From the NCBI RefSeq assembly GCF_012844305.1, contig NZ_JABANE010000065.1, positions 1 to 50,159 of the forward strand: DNA of 50,159 nucleotides, given 5' to 3'. How positions within the stretch are numbered: the first letter of the stretch is position 1; each line of letters begins with the position of its first letter. Source of the stretch: Flammeovirga aprica JL-4. Its GTDB lineage: Bacteria; Bacteroidota; Bacteroidia; Cytophagales; Flammeovirgaceae. This document shows, one piece after another, positions 1-8,937 of the stretch. The notes under the pieces were generated by a model. It was not told the DNA's origin and made no database searches. It saw only the letters and a list, made by a program, of their open reading frames with translations. The translations under genes were made by a program, and so were the position numbers.

Positions 1-176
1 GTTGAATATGGTCTTTTTTCATCTCTATAAAATTTAGACCTATAATTTACGATAATTTAGTTTACAATGTATTAAGTACTAAGACATAAGAAAAGGGATG
101 TTTTGAGGGAAGAATGTTGAGTGTAGAAAAAATGGTTCTGGTTATGGATCAGAGGACGTTGTAATGAAAATGGCAC

Positions 177-210
177 AAAAAAACACCTTACCATTGCTGA
201 CAAGGTGTTT
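177..210 (-). terminator. Rho-independent terminator of the MFS permease gene
   Basis: Arms AAACACCTT (181-189) and AAGGTGTTT (202-210) form a perfect 9-bp stem with a 12-nt loop. On the minus strand the stem runs into seven T residues. It lies about 30 bp past the stop codon of the permease gene. The rest of bases 1-237 shows no gene that I can support. Confidence 0.8.
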
Positions 211-237
211 TTATATCTGTATAATAACCAGACTGTC

Positions 238-1566
238 TTAGTCTAAGTTATGCTTGTATCCAACTAAAGCGTAGTATACTAAGTATAATTCACCTGCGAT
301 TACTAAGAACCAAGTCATATCCCATGATCCTAATGATGAAGCTAAGATACCTTGGAATAATGGCATTAAAGCACCACCAACTACACCGATCATTAAAGCT
401 CCTGAACCTTTAGAAGTATAAGGTCCTAATTTGTCGATTGCTAATGCGAAGATTGCACCCCACATGATTGAGTGTAATAAACCTACAGCTACTAATAACC
501 AAGGATTAGCAGTTAACATACCTGCGATAACCAATACTGTAGCTCCACCTGCAGTAACTAATAACTGAGTTGTACCTGCAATTTTGCTTAAGAATGAACC
601 ACATAAACGACCTACTAACATTGAGAACCAGTAGATAGCTGGTAAGATCGCCACAGATTTACCGTCAAACCATAATAACTTAACAGCGTCTGGGAATTCA
701 CCTTTTTCGATTAATTGCTCAATATATAAACCTAAGTTTGCACCAACACAAACCTCAACACCAACATACATGAAGATCGCAACAACACCTAATTTTAAGT
801 GGCTGAAGCTCCACACTGACTTGTCTAATTTTACTGGCTCAGCATCTTCTTTTTCCTCTTGTGAACCAATGTTTGGTAAGTTCAATTTAGGAATAATGAA
901 CGCTAAAACTGCTACGAAAGCTAATAAAGCTCCTAGTGGAATGTAGATATCACCGATTTGAACATCTGATGCTTCAGCACCTGCAAATACGATATAAGTT
1001 ACAAATAAAGGTGCTAAAGTAGTACCTGTAGAGTTTGAAGAACCACCAATACTCATTCTAGTTACGGCTGTAGTACCAGGAACGATACAAGCAGTTAAGT
1101 AAGGGTTGATTACGATTTGAAGAATTGCTAATGCACATCCTACTACAAATGAACCAATAAGGAATACGAAGAATGCCAATGGTACTTCTCCACCTGCAAG
1201 ACTTACTGATGGCAACATGCTGTTAGACCAAGCTGATAATTCAAAAATACCTAATCCAAACACTAACATGATTAAACCATTTACAAGTGTCATTTTATAA
1301 CCCTTGTTTTCTACCCACTTTGCACCAATACCTGAAGTTGCAGGGTAACCTAGGAAGAATGCAAAAGTCAACATTGTTGCTAATGCATCTTTAATTTCAC
1401 CTGCATTTCCTAAAAATGCACCTTTTAATGGCACTTGGAATTGTTGGTTGACTACAGTTAAGAAACCAACTACAAAGAATAGTGCTACCATAATCAGGAA
1501 TGGACCTGTATGGTTTTTTTTAGTTTGAACGTCTTTCACAATCGTTTTTTCTATAGTTTCACTCAT
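238..1566 (-). CDS. Sugar MFS permease (FucP/GluP-like)
   Basis: A 442-residue polytopic inner-membrane protein with about 12 hydrophobic segments, probably a proton-coupled sugar importer. The Asn-Pro-Tyr motif in 'VINPYLTA' (about residues 152-159) and the N-terminal 'VNQQFQVPLKGAF' segment fit the fucose/glucose-galactose permease branch of the major facilitator superfamily, and the length is normal. A hydrophilic stretch rich in Glu and Lys near residues 235-250 is probably the central cytoplasmic loop between the two six-helix halves. The gene stands alone, ends at a clear terminator, and is divergent from the DUF445 gene across a 317-bp region with palindromes. The substrate cannot be read from sequence; fucose, glucose, galactose or another hexose are all possible. 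Confidence 0.85.
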   Translation of the reverse strand: MSETIEKTIVKDVQTKKNHTGPFLIMVALFFVVGFLTVVNQQFQVPLKGAFLGNAGEIKDALATMLTFAFFLGYPATSGIGAKWVENKGYKMTLVNGLIMLVFGLGIFELSAWSNSMLPSVSLAGGEVPLAFFVFLIGSFVVGCALAILQIVINPYLTACIVPGTTAVTRMSIGGSSNSTGTTLAPLFVTYIVFAGAEASDVQIGDIYIPLGALLAFVAVLAFIIPKLNLPNIGSQEEKEDAEPVKLDKSVWSFSHLKLGVVAIFMYVGVEVCVGANLGLYIEQLIEKGEFPDAVKLLWFDGKSVAILPAIYWFSMLVGRLCGSFLSKIAGTTQLLVTAGGATVLVIAGMLTANPWLLVAVGLLHSIMWGAIFALAIDKLGPYTSKGSGALMIGVVGGALMPLFQGILASSLGSWDMTWFLVIAGELYLVYYALVGYKHNLD

Positions 1567-1760
1567 CTTCTTGAGACAAAATTGTTAATTAAAAAGTGTT
1601 TTAAGTGGACAGATTAGCTGATCAAAATAATAGGACGAATAATACTTCAATTCATTATCCCTTAAAAAACCTAAACCGTTTGCAATATAGATTTAGAATT
1701 TTGAAAGTAAGAATGACACTTATCAGTTTTATCCAATATCATCATTTTAGAGTCACATTT

Positions 1761-1839
1761 TAACAAATAAAAACATTTGTTATAATTTCCACTAAAACCC
1801 CTTTTCGTTGGAAATATATCTCTTTTTTTCCAATTGGAA
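1761..1839. promoter_or_regulatory. Palindromes in the divergent permease/DUF445 promoter region
   Basis: The 317-bp gap 1567-1883 must hold the promoters of two divergent genes. It contains a perfect inverted repeat TAACAAAT-N6-ATTTGTTA (1761-1782) and a perfect 12-bp palindrome TTCCAATTGGAA (1828-1839), with a further TTGGAA half-site at 1808-1813. These look like binding sites for dimeric regulators, but I cannot name the regulator. I could not place a convincing Bacteroidota -7 box (TAnnTTTG) on either strand. The remainder of the gap is featureless A+T-rich DNA. Confidence 0.35.
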
Positions 1840-1883
1840 TCAAAAAATATTTGTATTAATGGGAGTTTGTTGCAACTTTATAT

Positions 1884-4800
1884 ATGATCAGTGAAGTACT
1901 ATTAAAAATAATTTCAGGTTCTGTTGTTGGTTACACAACCAATGATCTCGCACTTAGAATGTTATTCGAAAAAGTGATGGGGATTCCTAGTATTGTGGAA
2001 CAGACTAAGGAGGAATTTATCAAAAATATCAGTCAATTAGTTGAATCTGAAATCATCAGACATGATAATATAAGCGAGGAAGTGAAAAAAGAGGCTTTCC
2101 AAAACGCTTTACATATCATGTTGACTGAGTTTATTGAAACTCATCTGAAAGAAGCTTTCCGTGAAGATGAGCTAATCGATGAAATTCCTGAAATTGGCAC
2201 TTCCATTGATCGATTCCTGGCACTGATAGATGAACAGTCCAAAGAGACCATCCGAAAAGGGCTGAATGGACTTTTGATGAATTCCAACATCGCAGACTTC
2301 ACTTCCAAACAACATATCCGTTATATCTGTGATCAATCCTTTGATATTATCCTCTCCATTTTGAAGGAAGAGAGTCTTATTGAAGTATTGACAAATGATA
2401 TATGGCATGAATTCAAAAGAGAGCGAGTGAAGAGTGTTGTCTCCCCTATTCTTTTTGAAGCCCTTGATCAATATACGGGTGACTTTTTTGATGAACTCCA
2501 CGAACTGATCAAAAACGATGAACTTCCACTGAATAATTTCATTGATAATTTCTTAAAGCAAATTGAGAATGATGAATTGATTTTAAAACTCAGTCAGTCC
2601 ATCTCTCAAAAAAGCATCAGTGAGTTATTGGGTTCTGGCGATCATATTCATATTGCCAAGGAAGTACACCGTATTTTAGACAAAGAACTTCAGGATCAAA
2701 GCGACAACGCACCTATCAAAAGACTGATCAATATTCTGATTGATGTGGTAAGCCAAGAAGAGACGACCATTTTCGATCTTCTCCCTCCTACAATCGCTGA
2801 TAATTTTGAGCAATTTCTGAGAAAGAATATGCCGATAATTCTTGATGCTGTTGTAGAATGGATTCAGGAAAACAGGGATGAAATCAATCATTTGGTAAAT
2901 GAGGCCTTTGAAGAAGAGGCTTCTTTAATTGGTCGTTGGCTGATGGGCCTTTTCGTGGACAGTGTTAGCGAACGTTTTAAGGTGGTGGATGAGATCATTC
3001 ATATTGCCAATGATCAGAAAACTGAACAAAACTCTAAGGCACTTGCAGAACAAGGTGCTGAATTTATACTGGACTATCTAAAGAAAAATAGTATTGGAAG
3101 TCTGATTCATAAATTTGATCAGAAAGGACTGATTGATACGATTCATGCTCTATTAAAAACATTGGTTGACGAAAAGCTTTTAGGGCAAGGAGCGGAATCG
3201 ATGTCTTCTATTATGGATCGAAAAATTGAAAGCATATGGTCATCCGATCGTCAGCATGAGGATCTTTCCAAGCTTTTCAATTTCTTGATTGATGAACAAT
3301 TGATCTCAAAATTCATTTATCAGAAAAAATCAACTGAAAAGGCGAAAAGTATAGTCAGTGAGCGTTTAGATCGTATCAAAGATCAACCTTTGTACACTTT
3401 GTTTACGGACGCTACAATTTCAAAGTTTGGCACCAAAACACAAGATTTTTCTGAAAAAATATTGCATTCAGAGAAAGTCGCTATTTCCAAAACGCTGGAG
3501 GGCATTCTAGATAAAGAAATCACTCAAAAACCTTTTTCAGCGTTGATTGGTGCAAATACGGTTGAAAAATGGACTCCGAAGTTGAAGAAGCTTTCTGTTT
3601 CCTTTATCAGAGATGAATTTGAGAAAGGGAAAAAACGCCCAATCCATGATCTAGTGAAAATTGCGCAGAACAGTACTTCCCTCCCTAAAAAACTTACATC
3701 GGGCATTATCGGCTATATCGATAGAAATATCAACCGCTTGATGAAAGGACAAGTGAGCCGTATTGTAGCTGACAACTTGCAGAACAAACACAATAAATTG
3801 CCAGAAATGGTGAAAGGGTTTATGGGACAGAACATGAAACCTATCACTTATTTCGGTGCTTTTTTAGGAGCTATTGCCGGAGGTTTGACATTTTTTGTCC
3901 CTATGGGCGAAAATCCTTTAAGCTTAGGGTTGAGTATCGCTTTAGTATATGGTGTTACTGGTTTAGCGACAAACTGGATTGCCATCAAAATGATCTTCAG
4001 ACCTTATCAGGCTAAATATATAATGGGCATAAAAGTGCCATTTACGCCTAGTGTGGTATCTGCCAACAAACAAAACTTCGCTAATAATATGGGGAAATTT
4101 GTGGGGCAACAGCTTCTCAATGAAGAATCTATTGGTAATGATATTCAAGGAAAATTATCTACCCTGAAGAAAAATATCTATAATACTTTTGTGGAAACAG
4201 ATTACCATACATTGGATATTCTGCTGGAAACAGAGAAGAAAGGTATTGCAAAGAAGGTCAGTAAGGATTTCACTCATAACCTGTTTTCGAAAAGGTATGA
4301 ATACGCCCAAACCTTCGCCAATAAAATTGAGGAAGAGCTGGTAAAAATCAATTCTTTCCCTTCTAGTTCTTTACAAACAAGATTTATTGACTTAGCACAC
4401 AGAGATACGGTCTATGAAACCTTGTCAAAGTTTATGACAAACAAGGTGATCGACCTTTTCAATAATGACTTGATGCTTAATGATGCTATTCCTGACAAAT
4501 TTGTAGATCAGATGTTTGATGCTGTAAAACAAATTCTGAGAAAGCAATTGGATAAAGCGCATCAGTGGATTTTGAAAGACGACCTGTTTGATGAATTGAA
4601 GAAAGTATTCAGGGATAAGCTGATGGAATACAGAAGCAAATCCCTCAACGAAATTCCTATTTTCGCCAACAATAAAGTCAAAATTAAAGAAAGTACTTGG
4701 AGGGTAATGGCAGAAACCATAGAAAAAGAAGATTTTCAAAATAGAGTCCTTCATTTCTTTGAAAAACAACTGCTTGATATTTCCAATCAAGAACAACCTA

Positions 4801-6014
4801 TAAGAACACTTTTTGGAGGAAAACCTTATGAGGCACTGCAGGCCAACAGTATTAAAATCGTAGAGCAATTGATACAAAGGGTGATCCATCACCTGAGTGA
4901 AAATAATGAAAAAATTGCGGAAGATGTATATGCTTCTGTTGTAAAAAAACGAAGAATAGCTACGCTGTATGAAGGAAACATCAAGAGAACTTCTTTGGCA
5001 CTGACGGACCGTAAAATCCCTGATTTGTTATTGAGAGGATTACCTTCTATTACTAAGAAAATTCAGGATAGAATCTCTATTATCTCAAAACAAACAAAAA
5101 TCAAAGACCTGAATGTTGCTATCAATAATGAACCACTGAAAGAAACAGTTATTGGTCTGCTCCAAAATCAAAGACTATTGACCAGTGTTCAGTTTGTTTT
5201 GAATAGAATTGTTGATGAAGTTTTTGAAACCAAAATTGAAAAAATATTAAGTGTAGGTTCAATCTCTGAGGGCGAACTTTATGATCAACTGAGTCAGAAC
5301 TTGGCCCCTGAAATAGAGATCGTTCGTAGTCATCTTTCAGAACAAATTTCGAACGAAGAGAAGAAGGAGAAAATCGTCACTGAACTTTCTGATATCATTA
5401 AGGAAATCTCCAAAAAGGTAATTCTCTCTAAGAAAGTAAAAGATATTTTCAGAAATACGGACGAAGAGGAACTAAGGGATGGTATTCAAAGCACATTCAC
5501 CATATTACTCAATTCAAGATCTTCGCAGAAATTCGTCAGCAGTATAGCACATCATATTGCCACTTATCTTGAAGAAAATGGCTTTGCTGAGCTTGTAAAT
5601 CATGAACAACTGATCTACGATGTAGAAAAAGGCATTGCAAAATCACTTGAAAACAATAAAAATCAGGAGGTGATCCGAGAGTTGATCAAGAACCTGTCTG
5701 TAATATTTTTGAATGATTTCAATAAATGTCTTACAACGGAGACAAAAAACTATCTGCTGAGCAAGATATTAGATGGACTGATGGAATCGGCTTCTCCTCA
5801 CACAGGAGCCTTGATCAGAACCATCGATTTTCAAGGAATTGTGGTCAATGAGATCAATCAAATGGACCCTGCCAAGATTGAAGAACTATTTTACGGTTTT
5901 GCAGGCATGTATTTTAGAAGGCTAATTATCTACGGTTTCTTCTTAGGATTGCCAATTGGCGCAATGTTAGATTTCGGACTGATTCAATTAGTTTCTTTTG
6001 TATTTAAAGAGTAA
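1884..6014 (+). CDS. Double-length DUF445 family membrane protein
   Basis: This 1376-residue protein appears to contain two DUF445 (YheB/YjiN-like) units. The first begins at the N-terminus with a hydrophobic helix and the 'GYTTNDLALRMLFE' signature (residues 12-29). The second begins near residue 650 with a glycine-rich membrane segment, then 'GLATNWIAIKMIFRPYQAKY' and 'PFTPSVVSANKQNFANNMGK'. Each unit is followed by hundreds of residues of charged, helical sequence, and a last hydrophobic segment closes the protein near 1345-1372. The usual family member is about 380-450 residues, so this is an expanded or duplicated form. Function is unknown; the family is membrane-anchored with long amphipathic helices, and an envelope role is only inference. 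The ATG at 1884 puts the first signature at the protein start. Two secreted-protein genes follow on the same strand. Confidence 0.8.
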   Translation: MISEVLLKIISGSVVGYTTNDLALRMLFEKVMGIPSIVEQTKEEFIKNISQLVESEIIRHDNISEEVKKEAFQNALHIMLTEFIETHLKEAFREDELIDEIPEIGTSIDRFLALIDEQSKETIRKGLNGLLMNSNIADFTSKQHIRYICDQSFDIILSILKEESLIEVLTNDIWHEFKRERVKSVVSPILFEALDQYTGDFFDELHELIKNDELPLNNFIDNFLKQIENDELILKLSQSISQKSISELLGSGDHIHIAKEVHRILDKELQDQSDNAPIKRLINILIDVVSQEETTIFDLLPPTIADNFEQFLRKNMPIILDAVVEWIQENRDEINHLVNEAFEEEASLIGRWLMGLFVDSVSERFKVVDEIIHIANDQKTEQNSKALAEQGAEFILDYLKKNSIGSLIHKFDQKGLIDTIHALLKTLVDEKLLGQGAESMSSIMDRKIESIWSSDRQHEDLSKLFNFLIDEQLISKFIYQKKSTEKAKSIVSERLDRIKDQPLYTLFTDATISKFGTKTQDFSEKILHSEKVAISKTLEGILDKEITQKPFSALIGANTVEKWTPKLKKLSVSFIRDEFEKGKKRPIHDLVKIAQNSTSLPKKLTSGIIGYIDRNINRLMKGQVSRIVADNLQNKHNKLPEMVKGFMGQNMKPITYFGAFLGAIAGGLTFFVPMGENPLSLGLSIALVYGVTGLATNWIAIKMIFRPYQAKYIMGIKVPFTPSVVSANKQNFANNMGKFVGQQLLNEESIGNDIQGKLSTLKKNIYNTFVETDYHTLDILLETEKKGIAKKVSKDFTHNLFSKRYEYAQTFANKIEEELVKINSFPSSSLQTRFIDLAHRDTVYETLSKFMTNKVIDLFNNDLMLNDAIPDKFVDQMFDAVKQILRKQLDKAHQWILKDDLFDELKKVFRDKLMEYRSKSLNEIPIFANNKVKIKESTWRVMAETIEKEDFQNRVLHFFEKQLLDISNQEQPIRTLFGGKPYEALQANSIKIVEQLIQRVIHHLSENNEKIAEDVYASVVKKRRIATLYEGNIKRTSLALTDRKIPDLLLRGLPSITKKIQDRISIISKQTKIKDLNVAINNEPLKETVIGLLQNQRLLTSVQFVLNRIVDEVFETKIEKILSVGSISEGELYDQLSQNLAPEIEIVRSHLSEQISNEEKKEKIVTELSDIIKEISKKVILSKKVKDIFRNTDEEELRDGIQSTFTILLNSRSSQKFVSSIAHHIATYLEENGFAELVNHEQLIYDVEKGIAKSLENNKNQEVIRELIKNLSVIFLNDFNKCLTTETKNYLLSKILDGLMESASPHTGALIRTIDFQGIVVNEINQMDPAKIEELFYGFAGMYFRRLIIYGFFLGLPIGAMLDFGLIQLVSFVFKE

Positions 6015-6047
6015 ATTATAAATACAAAACCAATATCTTTTTTAAAA

Positions 6048-6836
6048 ATGAAAGCTACTTATCTTCTATTGATATCTCTCTTTTTGTTTTTCAATACTTC
6101 TTTCGCTCAAAAAAAGAAATCAGTACAAACAATAGAGCATGATTCTACCATCACTATGATGCGTAATAATATTGTCCGCTTCAATTTGACGCCTTATTTA
6201 CTATGGGGAAGTGGCAATTATGTTTTTGGCTATGAAAGAAGAATTAATGATTTCCAAACCATTTCATTGAATGTAGGAAGTCTGACTTTTCCCAAATTGG
6301 TCAATCTCCCACTCGGAAGTGGAGTCGCGAGAGATTTTAAAAACACAGGTTACAGTTTTGCTATCGACTACAGACGCTATTTCAAGAAAAGAAATAGAGG
6401 ATTTGCCCCTGACGGTCTGTATTGGGGACCTTATGTTGCTTACTATAGATACAATTTGAGCAACAATGTCTCTTTTGATAGTTTAGGAGGAATGCCCGTG
6501 CAAGGAGATCCTATCCAAGCGAAGATGGAAGGCAGTGCGGATATTGTCACTATTGGCGTTGAGCTGGGGTATCAATTCGTAATCAAAAAGAGGATCGCTG
6601 TTGACCTTATTATGATTGGCCCTGGATGGGGAATGTACAGCGGCACATTGAAGCTTAATAGTGACGTTACTATACCAGAAGAAGCAGAAGTATTACAGGA
6701 AATTAAAAATGGACTTGTCAATAAATTTCCTGTGCTTGATGGCTTATTAGATGGAGAAGAAATAAATACCAATGGAGATTTCCGGACATGGACCGGCGGA
6801 CTCCGGTTTGTCATACAAGTGGGATACGCCTTTTAA
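6048..6836 (+). CDS. Exported protein, probable outer-membrane beta-barrel
   Basis: A 262-residue protein with a clear signal peptide (residues 1-21, cleaved after FNTSFA-Q). The mature part alternates polar and aromatic residues in short strands, such as 'YVFGYERRI', 'YSFAIDYRRYF' and 'GPYVAYYRY', and ends in 'IQVGYAF' with a C-terminal Phe, which is typical of outer-membrane barrels. It resembles the DUF3575-type small barrel proteins of Bacteroidota in style, but I cannot confirm the family. It starts 33 bp after the DUF445 gene, so the two are probably co-transcribed. Function unknown. Confidence 0.7.
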   Translation: MKATYLLLISLFLFFNTSFAQKKKSVQTIEHDSTITMMRNNIVRFNLTPYLLWGSGNYVFGYERRINDFQTISLNVGSLTFPKLVNLPLGSGVARDFKNTGYSFAIDYRRYFKKRNRGFAPDGLYWGPYVAYYRYNLSNNVSFDSLGGMPVQGDPIQAKMEGSADIVTIGVELGYQFVIKKRIAVDLIMIGPGWGMYSGTLKLNSDVTIPEEAEVLQEIKNGLVNKFPVLDGLLDGEEINTNGDFRTWTGGLRFVIQVGYAF

Positions 6837-6924
6837 ATCCTGTATTTAATCGCAAATAGGCATTAGGGCTTTGAAATGAAAAATTACTTCTGTCCTAGTG
6901 CCCGAATTAACATTTTAATATACT

Positions 6925-7644
6925 ATGAGAACTTTCACGCTTATTTACTTGCTACTTTTAAGCTCAATCTGTTTTGGGCAATCTTTTGTTCCAGTTTTAT
7001 CTGTAGATGGAATGACCGCCTCTAAAGAGGTGTATGTGATCAAAAACGATGGGACTAAAATAGAAGGAAAAATCAGTTCTGCCACTTTGGTCAACGACAT
7101 CTTGAAAAGTGTAAATATCAAATCAAAGGATGGTGTAAAATACAAATTCAAGGCCGTAGACATTAAAATTCTTGCTGTCAAGCCAACGGATGTTTTTCAA
7201 TTTGAGCAATCTATGACTGCCGGTTCTATCCAAGAATTAATAGGAAGAGAATTTGATCAGGTTGTTGATCAAGAGTACGTGTATTATGAGCAAGCGATTC
7301 TTCCTGGCAAGAAAAATAAATTTGCTTTAATGCAATTGTTAAACCCAGGATTTGATCATGTGGTGAAGGTTTATAAAGATCCGAATGCCAACGAAACGGG
7401 GAGTTTAAGTATTTCAGGAGTGAAAGTAACTGGAGGAATCGATAAGTCTTATTTAGTTTGTGATACGGGTTCTAACAGGGCTGTTCTTCTTCAAAAGAAA
7501 AAATATAAAAAAGAAGCTCAAAGTGTCATCTTCAGCAAGTGTCCTGATATTTTCAATAAATATTATGGTGAAGACAACTTCAATTGGAGAGATTTTGCTG
7601 AGCATGTTTATGTTTATGACCAACTGTGCAGTGAACAAGATTAG
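6925..7644 (+). CDS. Exported protein of unknown function
   Basis: A 239-residue protein with a signal peptide (residues 1-19, ending SSICFG-Q). The mature N-terminus holds a small beta-rich unit, 'VYVIKNDGTKIEGKISSA' followed by 'VNIKSKDGVKYKFKAVDIK', a style common in secreted Bacteroidota proteins that respond to or coat the envelope. I do not recognise a family. It is 88 bp downstream of the barrel-like gene on the same strand; the gap holds a 9-bp imperfect stem (6859-6867 with 6894-6902) without a T tract. Transcription ends at a strong shared terminator just after the stop codon. Confidence 0.65.
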   Translation: MRTFTLIYLLLLSSICFGQSFVPVLSVDGMTASKEVYVIKNDGTKIEGKISSATLVNDILKSVNIKSKDGVKYKFKAVDIKILAVKPTDVFQFEQSMTAGSIQELIGREFDQVVDQEYVYYEQAILPGKKNKFALMQLLNPGFDHVVKVYKDPNANETGSLSISGVKVTGGIDKSYLVCDTGSNRAVLLQKKKYKKEAQSVIFSKCPDIFNKYYGEDNFNWRDFAEHVYVYDQLCSEQD

Positions 7645-7666
7645 TTAAACTAATTTCTTAACAACC

Positions 7667-7717
7667 AAAAAGTCTAATTTCCGCAGGTGTATTTTCCTCA
7701 AGAAATTGGACTTTTTT
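7667..7717. terminator. Bidirectional terminator between convergent genes
   Basis: A 15-bp stem (AAAAAGTCTAATTTC at 7667-7681 with GAAATTGGACTTTTT at 7702-7716, one G-T pair) and a 20-nt loop. The A/T-ended arms give a U tract in both directions. It separates the plus-strand secreted-protein gene from the minus-strand SCO gene. Confidence 0.8.
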
Positions 7718-8360
7718 ATACTTCTTCTTTTAACGTTTGAATGTCTTTGACCAATTGACGCATTTCCAATTTGAGTGTACCATTATAAATGCCTCTGATT
7801 TTTTTATTCTGATCTACTAAAATAAAATGTTCGGTATGTAAAAACTCTGTACTGTCTTTGGTAAAACCTAAGTCCTCTTCCGCAAAATAAGACTGCCTTG
7901 CCAACTGATAAATTTCTCCTTTGGTTCCCGTCAGAAAATACCAGTTTTTTGAAGTGATTTCCTTGGCCGTTACATATTCTTGAAGCACTTCCACATTATC
8001 AATCCAAGGAGTCACTGTGTAAGACATCAACTGTACATTCTCATCATTCGCATATTGATCATCTATGATTTTCATATTTTCAGTCATCACAGGGCAAATG
8101 CTACCACAACTTGTAAAAATAAAGTTGGCCACATGTACTTTCCCCTCTATAGCTTTCTGAGTCACAACTTGATTATGCTGATTTCTCATTTCAAAATCAC
8201 CGATTGAATGGGTGATATTTTCATTTACTTCCTGATCTGTTGTTAAAAAGTGAGGTGTAAAATCTGGTGTATTATAAAATGGCAGCTGTTTTTCAGTTTT
8301 TGAACAGCCCATTTGGACCACTACAAAAGTCAATACTACAATCCAGTTAAAACGTTTCAT
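7716..8360 (-). CDS. SCO1/SenC-family copper-binding lipoprotein
   Basis: A 214-residue thioredoxin-fold protein of the SCO/PrrC family, which delivers copper or reducing power to the Cu-A centre of cytochrome oxidase. The CxxxC metal site is Cys85-Gly-Ser-Ile-Cys89 in 'TSCGSICPVMTENM', and the third ligand is His175 in 'FLHTEHFILVD'. The open frame continues upstream, but I place the start at the ATG at 8360 because it gives a membrane-targeting N-terminus with a lipoprotein Cys at residue 19 ('VQMGCSK'; the lipobox is weak at -3 and -2). The start overlaps the end of the MORN-repeat gene by 14 bp, so the pair is probably translationally coupled. Last gene of the YHYH-MORN-SCO trio. Confidence 0.88.
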   Translation of the reverse strand: MKRFNWIVVLTFVVVQMGCSKTEKQLPFYNTPDFTPHFLTTDQEVNENITHSIGDFEMRNQHNQVVTQKAIEGKVHVANFIFTSCGSICPVMTENMKIIDDQYANDENVQLMSYTVTPWIDNVEVLQEYVTAKEITSKNWYFLTGTKGEIYQLARQSYFAEEDLGFTKDSTEFLHTEHFILVDQNKKIRGIYNGTLKLEMRQLVKDIQTLKEEV

Positions 8361-8937
8361 CTGATACATTAATACAATTTTTTGTTCCCAACAATCCAAA
8401 CCTTCTACCATCTTTGATGACATAATTGGCTTTGACTTTTCCATTGTCATACCACACCTGCTGTACTCCAGTCTCCTGCCCTTCATGATAGTTCTGATTT
8501 CTGATCAATCTTCCCGCGACACTCCAAGCCTGAGCATTCCCTTCGTAAAGATCATTTTTAAAATGAGTGATAAATCGAGTTCTACCATCGGGAAAATACC
8601 CCACTTGCGTACCTTCTTTTTTCCCTTCCTTATAAGTTCTCACTTCCTCTAACATTTTATTGGGGTAGTACCTTGACCATGTCCCCTCTTTCAAACCATC
8701 ATAGTATCTTCTAACACGAAGTGTATCCAAACCATTAGGGTAATTCCAGTAAATTGTGCCACTGAAACGTTTTCCATTGACATAAAAAACACCCTTTGAT
8801 GACTTTACTTTGACGGTATCCACAAGAACTGTTTCTAATGGTAAAACTTTCTCTTTTTCCTGCTTTTGTTCACAAGAAAAAGAGAAAACTACTATGAAGA
8901 GTGATATACTAATTAGTTGAAGTACCTGGCGTTCCAT
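8347..8937 (-). CDS. MORN-repeat (YwqK-type) lipoprotein
   Basis: A 196-residue lipoprotein with a hydrophobic leader ending 'FSFSCEQKQ' (lipid Cys near residue 21), then repeats of the MORN_2 type: 'GLKEGTWSRYYPN', 'GKKEGTQVGYFPDG', 'DLYEGNAQAWSVAG', 'GQETGVQQVWYDNG', each about 22 residues. Such proteins are often labelled 'YwqK family antitoxin', but nothing here suggests a toxin-antitoxin role; the repeats are probably a surface or protein-binding scaffold. The ATG at 8937 is chosen because it gives a proper lipoprotein signal; the longer frame only reads through the neighbouring gene. It overlaps the YHYH gene upstream by 29 bp and the SCO gene downstream by 14 bp. Confidence 0.75.
   Translation of the reverse strand: MERQVLQLISISLFIVVFSFSCEQKQEKEKVLPLETVLVDTVKVKSSKGVFYVNGKRFSGTIYWNYPNGLDTLRVRRYYDGLKEGTWSRYYPNKMLEEVRTYKEGKKEGTQVGYFPDGRTRFITHFKNDLYEGNAQAWSVAGRLIRNQNYHEGQETGVQQVWYDNGKVKANYVIKDGRRFGLLGTKNCINVSDETF

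Noticed and set aside
4425..4892. 155-residue minus-strand frame inside the DUF445 gene
   Set aside because: It lies opposite a well-supported coding region, has no recognisable motif and looks like a reverse-strand shadow of the coding sequence.
8361..8486. Longer SCO frame with 42 extra N-terminal residues
   Set aside because: The extension reads through the end of the MORN-repeat gene and would bury the lipoprotein signal, so the ATG at 8360 is preferred.
8347..8937. Toxin-antitoxin reading of the MORN protein (YwqK antitoxin label)
   Set aside because: No toxin gene is adjacent; the label comes from a shared repeat type, and the neighbours are a YHYH and a SCO protein.
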